This document shows, one piece after another, positions 48,470-58,600 of a stretch of DNA of 64,000 nucleotides (within the stretch, counting starts at the first letter, position 1; every line of letters begins with the position of its first letter). This stretch comes from Nitrospira sp. (GTDB lineage: Bacteria > Nitrospirota > Nitrospiria > Nitrospirales > Nitrospiraceae). The notes beneath the pieces were generated by a model. It was not told the origin of the DNA. It saw only the letters and a list, made by a program, of their open reading frames with translations, and made no database searches. The stretch lies in the NCBI GenBank assembly GCA_029194665.1, contig JARFXO010000006.1:124001-188000 (forward strand). Direction: 5' to 3'. The position numbers and the translations under genes were made by a program.

Positions 48470-50068
48470 TCAGCGTTTCAATGACTTCGCGCGCCTGTTC
48501 TTCATGTTGCTCGAAGTCTTTTTGGCTCTTTGGCCCTCTTGCTTGTCGGAAGCGTCCGCTGAATTTTCGCTCGCCGGACGGGCGGTCAGCAACATCCGCC
48601 GTTTAGCTGCCCACCCGACTCGATTCACTTGCTGAACACGAGCGATCGCCAATGAATCGACGGGCACGTTCTGCGTCACGGTCGTGCCTGCGGCAATATA
48701 GGCACCGCGTCCTACCGTCACTGGTGCGATGAGCTGTGTGTCGCTCCCGACAGATGCATGATCCTCGATCAACGTCTGATGTTTGTTCACGCCGTCATAA
48801 TTTACGGTGATCGTCCCAGCTCCTATATTCACGCCTTTCCCGATTCGCGCATCGCCGAGATACGTCAGATGATTTGCTTTAGACCCTTCGCCCAGTTCAG
48901 TCTTCTTCATCTCGACGAAGTTTCCGACCTTCGCCTTTCGCCGCACGATCGCCCCAGGTCTCAAATGTGCAAATGGTCCCAGATGAGCGTCGTCGTCGAT
49001 CTGCGATTCGCGTAACACGCAATGATCGAGAATCTCTACATTGTTTCCGATCAGACAATCCGAAATGCGGACCCCGGAACGGATGGTCGTCCCTTCACCA
49101 ACGCTTGTTTTGCCTTCGAGGCTCACTTGTGGGTAAAGCACTGTGTCTCTTCCGATGGTGACGCCGGCATCAATCCACACGGAGCCGGGATCTCGCATCG
49201 TAACTCCGGCTTCAAGCCAGCGATCACGAATCTGCTGGCGGACGACTCGCTCCGCTGTCGACAGCTGTTGCCTGGTATTGACCCCCAGCCCCTCCTCGGG
49301 ATCTTGAAGGGTCACGGCTGCAACCGACCGCCCCTGTGCGACTGCCATTCGAACAATATCCGTCAGATAGTATTCATGTTGTGCGTTGCGTGGCTCCAGT
49401 TTTTCGAGGGCCTCAAAAAGAAATTCTCCGGACACGACATACGTCCCGGCGTTGATTTCCCTGGTGGCCCGTTCTACCGGACTAGCATCACGATCTTCGA
49501 CGATCTTCAACACATCGGATGGAGTGATGTCACCCTGGGGATCGCCGCCGGACTGTCGGCGGATGACTCGGCCATAGCCGCTGGGATCATCGAGCATCGC
49601 CGTCAGAATCGTCACGGTCGCGCTCTGCGTGTGATGGACCCTCAACAGTTCGCGCGTCGTCTCCTCTCTCAGCAACGGGGTGTCACCGTTCAAGATAAGA
49701 TAATTCGTCGGACGTGGTTCGTCGCCCTGACAGAACGCGGGGCGGCTTTGCATCACGGCATGGCCGGTCCCAAGTTGTTCGGCCTGCTCGACGATGCGCA
49801 CGAACTGTGATCCCGGCCTGCCCGAGACACCCGATTCAATCACTTGCCGAACCCTGTCGGATTGATGCCCGACCACAACCACAATGCGATGGCCCGCCAG
49901 TTGTAGCGCCACATCAACGGCGTAGAGAACCATGGGCTGCCCCGCGACATGGTGCAGCACCTTTACCTGGCTGGACTTCATTCGCTTGCCCAACCCGGCC
50001 GCCATCACGATCACCCCTAAGCCGGGAATACCCGTGACCGTCGTCTGTTGCTCTCCTGATCGTTTCAT
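48470..50068 (-). CDS. glmU: Bifunctional UDP-GlcNAc pyrophosphorylase / GlcN-1-P acetyltransferase
   Basis: GlmU finishes UDP-GlcNAc synthesis. The N-terminal nucleotidyltransferase has VIVMAAGLGKRMKS, EQLGTGHAV and LNGDTPLL; the C-terminal acetyltransferase is a left-handed beta-helix with FVEMKKTELGEGSKANHLTY and NIGAGTITVNYDG. The core would end near GWAAKRR. About 50 further residues, basic and low-complexity (SDKQEGQRAKKTSSNMKNRR), extend the C-terminus, giving 532 residues against roughly 450-460 usual. The extra tail is unusual and could bind nucleic acid or membrane; that is speculation. It is directly upstream of glmS. Confidence 0.95.
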   Translation of the reverse strand: MKRSGEQQTTVTGIPGLGVIVMAAGLGKRMKSSQVKVLHHVAGQPMVLYAVDVALQLAGHRIVVVVGHQSDRVRQVIESGVSGRPGSQFVRIVEQAEQLGTGHAVMQSRPAFCQGDEPRPTNYLILNGDTPLLREETTRELLRVHHTQSATVTILTAMLDDPSGYGRVIRRQSGGDPQGDITPSDVLKIVEDRDASPVERATREINAGTYVVSGEFLFEALEKLEPRNAQHEYYLTDIVRMAVAQGRSVAAVTLQDPEEGLGVNTRQQLSTAERVVRQQIRDRWLEAGVTMRDPGSVWIDAGVTIGRDTVLYPQVSLEGKTSVGEGTTIRSGVRISDCLIGNNVEILDHCVLRESQIDDDAHLGPFAHLRPGAIVRRKAKVGNFVEMKKTELGEGSKANHLTYLGDARIGKGVNIGAGTITVNYDGVNKHQTLIEDHASVGSDTQLIAPVTVGRGAYIAAGTTVTQNVPVDSLAIARVQQVNRVGWAAKRRMLLTARPASENSADASDKQEGQRAKKTSSNMKNRRAKSLKR

Positions 50069-50116
50069 CGAGGACTCCGGATATGAGAGGATCGCAATCG
50101 AGTCTAAAACACGTAT

Positions 50117-50785
50117 TTATCCGATCGGCACACCGGCATCCGGTTGTTTGACCTGACTCCACTTCGAGTCCCCGCTCAGGGCCGAAGCAATTGTGCCGGA
50201 CGGGGTATAGAGACCGCCCGACACGATCAGTTTCATCGCTTCCTCAATACTGATATCAACAGATGTCACTTCCCGTTCCGGCACCAATAGAAAATAGCCC
50301 GACGTCGGATTGGGCGAGGTGGGCACATAAACATGAACCAGCGCCTCCTGGCCCAATGCCGTTGTCTGACCTTTCGTCATGCCGGTCACGAACGCAAAAC
50401 AATAATGGCCGTTCTTCGGGAACTGGATCAAGACGACACGCCGATACGACCCTCGCTCCGAAAAGGACAGAATATCCATCATGGATTTCAATGTAGAATA
50501 AATCCCCCGTACAAGGGGTAGTCGGTTAAGCCAATCCTCCCAGTGCCCCACAATCTGGCGTCCGATGAAATTCGCCGCGAACAACCCGACCAAAAAAATG
50601 AGCAGCACCAGAGTGACGATCCCTAAGCCTGGGATATAATGGTCGGGCACCAATTCTGCGACGACGTCGCCTAGGATGCCGTCTACCGCGACGAACAGGG
50701 TCTTCAGAACGAGAATAGTACCCCAGATAGGAGTGACAAGCAGGAGCCCTGTTAGAAAATAGCGTCTTAGCGCGGTCTTGAGCAT
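50117..50785 (-). CDS. DUF502 membrane protein
   Basis: A 222-residue protein of the DUF502 family with two membrane segments (RYFLTGLLLVTPIWGTILVL and GIVTLVLLIFLVGLFAANFI) followed by a soluble domain: LPLVRGIYSTLKSMMDILSF, then GHYCFAFVTGMTKGQ and VHVYVPTSPNPTSGYFLLVP. These are the family's hallmarks; function unknown. It is the first gene of the long minus-strand run, 48 bp before glmU, and is divergent from tmk with 201 bp between. Confidence 0.85.
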   Translation of the reverse strand: MLKTALRRYFLTGLLLVTPIWGTILVLKTLFVAVDGILGDVVAELVPDHYIPGLGIVTLVLLIFLVGLFAANFIGRQIVGHWEDWLNRLPLVRGIYSTLKSMMDILSFSERGSYRRVVLIQFPKNGHYCFAFVTGMTKGQTTALGQEALVHVYVPTSPNPTSGYFLLVPEREVTSVDISIEEAMKLIVSGGLYTPSGTIASALSGDSKWSQVKQPDAGVPIG

Positions 50786-50986
50786 GAATCACCGACACCC
50801 AGCCACAGGCAGAGTATTCAGCTGTTCATCTTACAGAGTTCCCGACAAACCTCGCAAGCGTTTTATTGTAAATTTCAATGGGTTATGTACTTAAATAGGG
50901 TGAGGTTTCAGAAGGTACCGCTCTTGCTATTCACCGGGACCTGACATAGGATCGATCCCCGATTACGGCTGAAATGAAAATCGCCA

Positions 50987-51661
50987 ATGGGTAGAACGTC
51001 CAGAAAAACGACGGGCATTTTCATCACGCTGGAAGGCGGTGAAGGAAGCGGAAAAACGACACAAGCTCGAAGACTTTGCGAGCGGCTGAGCGCACAAGGC
51101 ATAGACGTGCTGCATACCAGAGAACCGGGCGGGACGCTTCTCGCTGAACGTCTGCGGAGTCTCCTGCTCGACCATTCGGCAGAAACGATCGCTCCCGAGA
51201 CGGAAGCCTACCTTATTTTCGCGGCGAGACGCCAACATGTGGATCACGTCATCAAACCCTCACTCGCACGCGGGATGACGGTCGTCTGTGATCGATTCTC
51301 AGACTCGACGTTGGCCTATCAGGGGTATGGGCGGGGATTGGATCTCCGCCTGTTGCGCACGATGAACGATTGGGCGACTGGAAAACTTCCTCCCCAACTC
51401 ACGTTGCTCTTCGACGTCCCAGTCGCTGTTGGACTCAGTCGGCGTCGTGGTGGCGCCGCTACCCAAAACCGACTCGATCGAGAAACGGAACGGTTCCATC
51501 GGAAAGTTCGCGCGGGGTTTCACGCGTTGGCCCGTCGAGAACCTCGACGCATCATGATGATCGATTCCGCACGACCTCTGGAATCGGTGGCACAAACCGT
51601 AGAAGACCTGGTCATGAACTGGCTCAGAACGTATTCCGCACGGACATCGAGGCATCGATAG
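50987..51661 (+). CDS. tmk: Thymidylate kinase
   Basis: Tmk phosphorylates dTMP to dTDP. Walker A is EGGEGSGKTTQ at 16-26, TREPGGTLLAERLRSLLLD is the dTMP-binding DR(E)PGG region, and CDRFSDSTLAYQGYGRGLDL holds the DR motif and lid. The lid's basic residues (LSRRRGGAATQNRLDRE) suggest the type with arginines in the lid. The 224 residues are slightly longer than usual (about 205-215) because of an N-terminal extension; the start could be later, near the fifth or ninth residue. It is followed after 3 bp by holB, a common tmk-holB order. Confidence 0.95.
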   Translation: MGRTSRKTTGIFITLEGGEGSGKTTQARRLCERLSAQGIDVLHTREPGGTLLAERLRSLLLDHSAETIAPETEAYLIFAARRQHVDHVIKPSLARGMTVVCDRFSDSTLAYQGYGRGLDLRLLRTMNDWATGKLPPQLTLLFDVPVAVGLSRRRGGAATQNRLDRETERFHRKVRAGFHALARREPRRIMMIDSARPLESVAQTVEDLVMNWLRTYSARTSRHR

Positions 51662-51664
51662 CCC

Positions 51665-52693
51665 ATGCCTTTCACCGATATCACCGGCCACGAGCAACCC
51701 ATCTCCCTCCTTCAGGCGTCCCTGCGCAATGGTCGTTTGGCCCATGCATATCTGTTCTATGGCGAAGCCAGGGTGGGAAAGTTGATGACCGCCGTGCGGC
51801 TGGCTCAGACCCTCAACTGCGAACAGCCCGCTCAGACGGAGGCTCAGGACAGCTGTGGGCATTGCCGATGCTGCCTGCAGATAGCCGCACGGACGCACCC
51901 CGATTACTTCGTCATCGAGCCAGACCCAAAAGCAACCACACCGCAAATCAAAATCGAGCAAGTACGGGAGATCGAACACCAGTTCGTCTATCGACCACTC
52001 GTCGGGGAACGGAAGATTTGCTTGATTGATGACGCGGACCGACTGACGATCGGGGCAGCCAATGCGCTCCTCAAGACCTTGGAGGAGCCCCCGGGTCATA
52101 CTCTCTTCATCCTGATCACCAGCCGGCTCCATGCACTCCCGATCACCGTTCGGTCACGCTGCCAAGCGCTCCGTTTCACCACTCCGGCCCGCACGCAAGT
52201 TGAGGCGGCATTGATAGTCAAGCGTGAGCTTCCTCCTGCCGATGCTCGTTTCCTGGCGGTCTTCGCCGATGGCCGGATCGGAGAAGCGCTCACGGCGAAT
52301 ATGGCAGACGTTCGTGCGAGACAGCAAGAATGCCTGACTTTGGTGAAGCCGGAAAGCTTGAAATCGAGCGCGACCATTCTCGCTGCATCGGAAAGTTTCG
52401 CAAAGACAGACCGTGGAGCAGAAACGCTCGCCTGGCTTGCGCGGTGGATCCGTGATCTTGTCATTGTCATCGTGGATGGGGATCAGGACCAGATCCTTCA
52501 CCTCGATCAACTCACCGACCTGCGCCGATATGCCCAACGAGCGGACATCGACGCTCTCCTGACCCTCTTGAATGACATCGAGCGGACTGAGCAGCAGGCC
52601 ACGCGGCACTTGAACGTGCAGATGGCGCTGGAAACGACGTTCTTCCGTCTGCGCGAGGCACTCGGCCTGGTCCGGGTCGGAGCCTCCGCCTAG
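51665..52693 (+). CDS. holB: DNA polymerase III subunit delta prime
   Basis: Delta prime is the rigid stator of the clamp loader. The N-terminal part has DITGHEQPISLLQASLRNGR, LAHAYLFYGEARVGKLMTAV and a Zn finger (CGHCRCCLQIA with an earlier Cys). LKTLEEPPGHTLFILITSR followed by the SRC motif (VRSRCQALRF) is the standard clamp-loader signature. The P-loop-like GEARVGKLM lacks the Ser/Thr after Lys, so it probably does not hydrolyse ATP, as expected for delta prime. It is 342 residues, with the usual helical collar C-terminal domain. It lies 3 bp after tmk. Confidence 0.9.
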   Translation: MPFTDITGHEQPISLLQASLRNGRLAHAYLFYGEARVGKLMTAVRLAQTLNCEQPAQTEAQDSCGHCRCCLQIAARTHPDYFVIEPDPKATTPQIKIEQVREIEHQFVYRPLVGERKICLIDDADRLTIGAANALLKTLEEPPGHTLFILITSRLHALPITVRSRCQALRFTTPARTQVEAALIVKRELPPADARFLAVFADGRIGEALTANMADVRARQQECLTLVKPESLKSSATILAASESFAKTDRGAETLAWLARWIRDLVIVIVDGDQDQILHLDQLTDLRRYAQRADIDALLTLLNDIERTEQQATRHLNVQMALETTFFRLREALGLVRVGASA

Positions 52694-52728
52694 CAATAAA
52701 CGCCGCCAACTGATATCTTGCCTTGGTC

Positions 52729-54723
52729 ATGACCAAGGACAACACCTTTTACATCACCACGCCGATTTATTATGTCAACGACGTGCCGCATATCGGCCAT
52801 GCCTATACTACGGTAGCGGCTGACGTGTTGGCGCGCTACTGGCGCCTGCGCGGGCGCGAGGTGTTCTTCCTCACCGGCCTCGACGAGCATGGACAAAAAG
52901 TGCAGCAGGCGGCGGCCAAGGTCGGTGCTGACCCACAACGATACTGTGACGGTATGGTGCCTCGATTTCAAAATCTGTGGAAACGTTTGAATATCTCTAA
53001 TGACGCCTTCATCAGAACGACGGATGTTAAACACAAGGCGATCGTTCAGCGCTACCTTCAACAGCTTTATGACACAAGAGACGAAAAAGACGATCGGTTA
53101 ATCTATCCCAAGGAGTACAGAGGCTGGTACTGCACATTTGATGAGCGCTTTTGGACTGAAAAAGACGTTGTTGGAGGGCTCTGCCCCGATTGCAAACGCC
53201 CCGTGGAGAGGCTAAGCGAGACGAATTACTTTTTCCGAATGAGTGCATATCATCAGAAGCTGATCGACCATATGAAGGCACATTCTGGCCTTGCTGATAG
53301 GCCCTCGGCCTTTATTCGGCCATCATCACGGTTTAACGAAGTCCTCAGTTTTCTTGAAAAGCAGCCCCTGGAAGATCTTTCTATTTCTCGCCCTAAGTCG
53401 CGCCTTACGTGGGGTGTAGAACTCCCCTTTGATCACGATTATGTAACGTATGTCTGGTTCGATGCGCTGGTGAATTACATCTCCGCCTTGGAATACCTCC
53501 CCAGAGAGAAACCCGCTGGTAATCACTTCTGGCCGGCCAATGTTCATCTGGTCGGCAAAGATATCCTGACGACGCATGCCGTCTATTGGGCCACGATGCT
53601 GATGGCCCTAAATCTTCCGTTACCGGAGACCATCTTCGCCCATGGCTGGTGGACGGTGAACAGTGAAAAGATGTCCAAGAGCCGAGGGAACGTTGTGGAC
53701 CCCAACAAGATACTCGATGAGTTCGGCACGGACACCTTTCGCTATTTTTTGCTGCGCGAAGTTCCATTCGGTCAGGATGGAGATTTTTCACGGGAGGCAT
53801 TGATTAGCCGTATCAATAGCGAACTGGCCGATGGCCTGGGGAATTTGCTCAGTCGAACACTCACGATGATTGAGCGGTTCACTCAAGGCAAGATTCCTCC
53901 AAGCAGCGCGCCCAAAGATGGGTTGGACAATCAGTTAGAACAGGACATAGGTGAGCTAGTCACAAGTGCGATGGTACACACAAGGGACCTGCGTTTTAAT
54001 CGGGCGCTCGAAAGCATGTGGGAATTAATCCAGCGATGTGATCAGTACATTGATAAGACAGCGCCTTGGGCTCTAGCCAAGAAGGCAGAGGACACAGACC
54101 GGCTCCACGGTGTTCTGCATCGTGTGACAAAGGCACTAGCATTCCTCATTCCTGTACTCTACCCAGTCATGCCGGAAACGGCTATTGAAGTGGCTCGTCA
54201 ACTTGGTTTGAACCCACAGTTGCAAAGCAGAAAACTAGTATTACGCCAGCATGGGCCAGGTGTTGAGATCGCGAAGGGCAAGCCGCTTTTCCCAAGAATC
54301 GATATAACCAAGCCCCAAGGAGCTACACCCGTGAGTGACGCACCAACAACTCCTCAACAGACGACACCGGCGCCGACTGCACCTGCTCCAGCAGCTCCAC
54401 CGCAAATCACCCTCGACGAATTCATGAAGATTCAGCTCAAGGCGGCGAAGGTACTCTCCGCCGAGCGGGTTCCGAAATCGGAAAAGTTGATCAAGCTCCA
54501 AGTGTCCCTTGGCACTGAACAACGTCAGATCGTGGCCGGTATCGGCAAGAAGTATGAGCCGGACGCGCTGGTCGGCAAAACCATCGTGATCGTGGCGAAT
54601 CTCAAACCCGCCAAACTCATGGGTATTGAATCACAGGGTATGGTGCTCGCGGCGGGTGACACCGATGTACAGGGGCTGCTCACCATTCAGGAAGAAGTCG
54701 ATCCCGGCACCAAGGTGAAATGA
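52729..54723 (+). CDS. metG: Methionyl-tRNA synthetase
   Basis: MetRS charges tRNA-Met. The class I motifs are PHIGHAYTT (HIGH) at about 20-28 and EKMSKSRGN near residue 315. The zinc region reads WYCTFDERFWTEKD, then GLCPDCKRPVE; the first CxxC is reduced to CTFD, so only one pair of Cys is left and zinc binding may be altered. After an Ala/Pro linker (PTTPQQTTPAPTAP) the C-terminal Trbp111-like tRNA-binding domain follows (LKAAKVLSAERVPKSEKLIK, ending VDPGTKVK). ATG 52729 is the start, two codons after a TTG. The stop overlaps the next start (ATGA). Confidence 0.96.
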   Translation: MTKDNTFYITTPIYYVNDVPHIGHAYTTVAADVLARYWRLRGREVFFLTGLDEHGQKVQQAAAKVGADPQRYCDGMVPRFQNLWKRLNISNDAFIRTTDVKHKAIVQRYLQQLYDTRDEKDDRLIYPKEYRGWYCTFDERFWTEKDVVGGLCPDCKRPVERLSETNYFFRMSAYHQKLIDHMKAHSGLADRPSAFIRPSSRFNEVLSFLEKQPLEDLSISRPKSRLTWGVELPFDHDYVTYVWFDALVNYISALEYLPREKPAGNHFWPANVHLVGKDILTTHAVYWATMLMALNLPLPETIFAHGWWTVNSEKMSKSRGNVVDPNKILDEFGTDTFRYFLLREVPFGQDGDFSREALISRINSELADGLGNLLSRTLTMIERFTQGKIPPSSAPKDGLDNQLEQDIGELVTSAMVHTRDLRFNRALESMWELIQRCDQYIDKTAPWALAKKAEDTDRLHGVLHRVTKALAFLIPVLYPVMPETAIEVARQLGLNPQLQSRKLVLRQHGPGVEIAKGKPLFPRIDITKPQGATPVSDAPTTPQQTTPAPTAPAPAAPPQITLDEFMKIQLKAAKVLSAERVPKSEKLIKLQVSLGTEQRQIVAGIGKKYEPDALVGKTIVIVANLKPAKLMGIESQGMVLAAGDTDVQGLLTIQEEVDPGTKVK

Positions 54724-55574
54724 CACGATCTTTCCTCGTCGCGCTTAGACTGATTCTCCCCCTCATCCTGCTCCCCTGCTTCACATCATCGGCCAAAGGT
54801 CAGACACTTCCTGCACTACCCCTCAACGGTCCTCAGCCAACCACGGTGCTCGTGCGGGTCGTCGCGCATGGGGCAATGGTGTTAGGCCGCGAAGTCGGCG
54901 GAGCGCGCGTGACGATTACTGATGTCGCAAGCGGCCACATTCTGGCAACCGGCCTGCAACAGGGCGAATCAGGAGATCAGAATCAAATCATGCGTACCCC
55001 CCACATGATGGAAGAGCCGATCTACAGCTCTCGTCCTGCTGCGGCCTTCACCACCACGTTGGAACTGCAGAAACCGACGGTAGTGGAAATCTCCGCGGAA
55101 GGGCCACTCGCTTACCTCGCTGCGTTACAGAGAACCAGCATGACCTTGCTGTTGATCCCGGGACAAGACCTGACGAACGATGGCATTGTCCTGCATCTCC
55201 ATGGCTACCTGGTGCAGATCGAGCGACCCAAGCCGCGTGAGGCACTCATTGCAAAAGACGATGTGAAACTTCGAGCCTCAGTCCGAACCCTGTCCGGCTC
55301 ACTGGTCCGACCCCATGGGGATTGGGACTCGCGGAAGATCCGTATTTATGGAGAGGTGTTGATCGGAGACCGAATCATTGAGCGGTTACAACTGTTTTAT
55401 GACGAAGGAAGCCGCGCCTTCGAAGCGCCGTTCTTTGTTCCGCCGTCGAGGGAGGTTCCCGATGGGATCAAGCTTCGCGTGATTGCGACTGACCTGGCTA
55501 CAGGCAATTCAGGAATGGATCAAGCAAACTATCCGGTGTTAAGCGAGCGTCTCCCGCCTAAGTCTTCTCGGTAG
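54720..55574 (+). CDS. Exported hypothetical protein
   Basis: A 284-residue protein overlapping metG by 4 bp (ATGA). A Sec signal (ALRLILPLILLPCFTSSAKG) is followed by beta-strand-rich sequence with VLVRVVAHGAMVLGREVGGA and RVTITDVASGHILATGLQQG. The phrase VTITDxASGxxLAxG recalls carboxypeptidase-regulatory/transthyretin-like folds. I do not recognise a named family. Its tight coupling to metG looks incidental to function but sets co-expression. It is convergent with smc, 33 bp between stops. Confidence 0.6.
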   Translation: MTRSFLVALRLILPLILLPCFTSSAKGQTLPALPLNGPQPTTVLVRVVAHGAMVLGREVGGARVTITDVASGHILATGLQQGESGDQNQIMRTPHMMEEPIYSSRPAAAFTTTLELQKPTVVEISAEGPLAYLAALQRTSMTLLLIPGQDLTNDGIVLHLHGYLVQIERPKPREALIAKDDVKLRASVRTLSGSLVRPHGDWDSRKIRIYGEVLIGDRIIERLQLFYDEGSRAFEAPFFVPPSREVPDGIKLRVIATDLATGNSGMDQANYPVLSERLPPKSSR

Positions 55575-55607
55575 CCGGCTCATCTCAAATTCGGAGGGCA
55601 GCTCCTC

Positions 55608-58600
55608 CTACGCTGGCTGTAGATCGCCGAGCCTAACGGACACCAGTTTGGACACCCCAGGCTCGTCCATCGTGACGCCGAAGAGAGAATCGGCAATGTT
55701 CATCGTCCGCTTATTGTGCGTGATGACGAGAAACTGCGCGTTCTGGGCCAGCTCTTTCAAGACTCCCGTGAACCGGCCGATGTTTTCCTCGTCCAGCGGG
55801 GCGTCGATTTCGTCCAGCAAACAGAACGGCGTCGGCCTGATCAGAAAACTCGCAAACAAGAGCGCCATCGCCGTGAGTGTCTTTTCTCCGCCCGACAGCA
55901 TGGTAATGCTCTTCAACCGTTTGCCGGGCGGTTGTGCCACAATTTCAATGCCTGGCTCCTGACTGCCGACCGGTTCACCGTTTTCCGGAGGCGGTTCATC
56001 GACCAACTGCAGTTCGGCCCGCCCGCCGGGGAAGAATTGGCCGAAAACCTCGGTGAACCTCTGCTGCAATTCCTCGTACGTGGCCGCAAACATCTCCTTC
56101 GTCGTTCGGTGAATCCGTTGAATAATCTCTTTGAGCGATGCAATCGAGGTCGACAGATCCTGCTCCTGGTCAGACAAGAATTTGTGGCGCTCTTCCAACT
56201 CCTGGTGTTCGCTGATGGCGGCGAGGTTGATCGGCCCCATACGATCCAACCGATCACGCAGCTTCTGTAACTGTTCTTTCAACTCGGCATCCGAGCGCTG
56301 TTCGGTCTCCTGCACGGCTGCGGCGTCATCCGCCCTGATCGATTCGCCTGATGTCATCGGATTTTCGACCAGCGTGATCGGATCCAGCTGATACGTTCCC
56401 GACAAGGTTCCTTCGACGGTCCCCAATTGCGTACGAACTTCCGCTCGTCGAACCTCCACCGTCATCCGAGCATCCCGAATGACTGAAATTTCTCGGCGCA
56501 ATTCTTCCAGACCGGATTCAAGCGTGTGGCTCGTCGCCATCTGTTGCGCCTGTCGTTCCTGAGCGGTGACCAATTCCCCCTTCACCCGCCCTGCGGTTAC
56601 GGCAAGTTCTTGGCAGAGCGCCTCCTGACGGGCTTGTTCTGTTCGGCTCTGGTCAATGAGTCCCTTCAAACTGTTCAAGTGCTCAGCCAATGCACCATGT
56701 CGATCTTCCGTTTCTTGAATCTGTTGTGCCACACGAGACTGGTTCAGCTGCTCATGTTCCCGCTTGGCCCGCAACCCTTCCGCGGTCAGCTTCGCCTCCG
56801 TCACACGTTCTTGGTGCGTTCTCATATTTTGATCGAGCAGCCCCAGTCGCTCGCGTACCCTTCCCAACATCGTTTCCTGTCCGCTCTTCTCAGCAAGCCA
56901 CTGACCCAATCGGGCCTGGATCGAGTGCGATTCTTGTTCCAACCGCCGTCCTTCGCTGATCCCTTCTTGAATTTCCATCTCCGTCCCGGTGAGTCGATGA
57001 TCAAGATCGTTCAGCACATGCTGAAGTTTTTCTTCGTCCTTGCGCAGCGACAGATTCTGCATTTCGGCCTCACGAAGCGCATCGCCGAGTTGGCGGTCCC
57101 GCTGGGTGAGCGACTGGATCTGTGCAAACACCATCTCTCGCTGTTGCTTGTTCTGATCGAGCTCCAGGACAAGGACGTGACGTTTGGCTTCAAGATCGAT
57201 CACCTCCCGTCGGCGTTCGAGCAGACCCGGCGTGCCTTGTACCTGGCCACCCGTCACGATGCCGGATGCATCCACCACCTCACCATCCAGGGTCGCCAGA
57301 ATGGGACCGTTCGGAGCGCTCCACGCTTGTTGCTCCCACAACGGCATCGCCTGGTCCAATGATCGAACAATAACGACGCGATCGAACAGCGAATCGCGGG
57401 CCGCCGTTCGGGCCGCGTCCGTCTGGACCAGATCCACGGCGAGCCCGATGACGCCGGGCTGCGTCGCGATCGCCGGCCACCAGTCATGAGCCCGCCCGCC
57501 TTCCCAGCGCGGACGCTGCGGAATAAAACTGCCTCGTCCCAGTGCCTCCTCCTGGAGAAAACGGATCAACTGCCGCCCGACGGACGGTTCATCCACAAAC
57601 CATCCTCGCACGCGCTCCCCCAGCACCGCCTCAACCGCCCGTTCCATCCCTGATGGGATCACCAGCCATTCGGCCACCGCATCCCGCACTCCGTCACAAG
57701 ACTTCAGGGCAGGACCTTGCTGAGCCCCTTGCCGTCCGTAGCCCATCTCCTCACGAACGACACTCTGCAACGCCTCAAGGCGCGAATCCACTCCCGCCAG
57801 CTCTTCCGAACGTCGTAAGACCACCTGATCCAACGACTGGAGGGCGCCGGTCGCTTGAGCAGCCTCCTCTTGCACAGTTCCCCGTTCCGTCCGCAGTTGC
57901 GAAACAAGGCGGTCCGCCTCTCCATATTCCTTGCGCAACACCTCGTGGCGATCGATCGTCGATTCACGGTGGCTCCGCAATTCGTCCCGTTCCGACGACA
58001 AGCGAGTTCCACGACCCGCAAGATCTTCCATTCGTTGGGCCAATTGCGAGAGGCCTTGTTCGGTATTCGCGACGAGAACAGCCAGTTGCAGGACATCTTT
58101 GCGGCCTCGCTCCTCCTCTGCAACGGCCGCAACCCGTTGGTGGAGCAAGCGCCTCATCTCCTCATCGAGTTCACCGAGAGCCCGATCACGTGTCGCCATC
58201 TCCTCTTCGACCGACGTCAATGACGACTCGATGGTTTGAAGCGCGGCGGCCAGATTCTCCTGTGATCGGACCAGTTCTTCCAGCTCAGCCGATTCCTGTA
58301 CCTGTTGTTGGCTGAACAGCAGCCCTCGGTTTCGTTCGACTTCCGCCGCGGTCAATGCCTGAGCCTGCTGTTGTTCGACACCCACCAGTCCTTCTCGAAT
58401 CTTCCCGATGGAATCGGCGGTCGCAATCGCATCAAGGCGCGCCTGTTCGAGTGCCGTCGTGGACCGAGCCTGTTCGGCCGCCTTCTCAGATTCCTGTTGA
58501 TCCAGGTTCAGAACTTCAGTCTCCGCCTCCTGCAAGGACTGTCGCAATACTCTGAATTCCCTCGTCAACAATGTCACTTCGATTCCTCGCGCCTCACCCT

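Noticed and set aside
46547-48484. 645-residue open frame on the plus strand antisense to glmS
   Set aside because: It mirrors glmS almost exactly, is Arg/His-rich with no recognisable domain, and glmS is certain on the minus strand.
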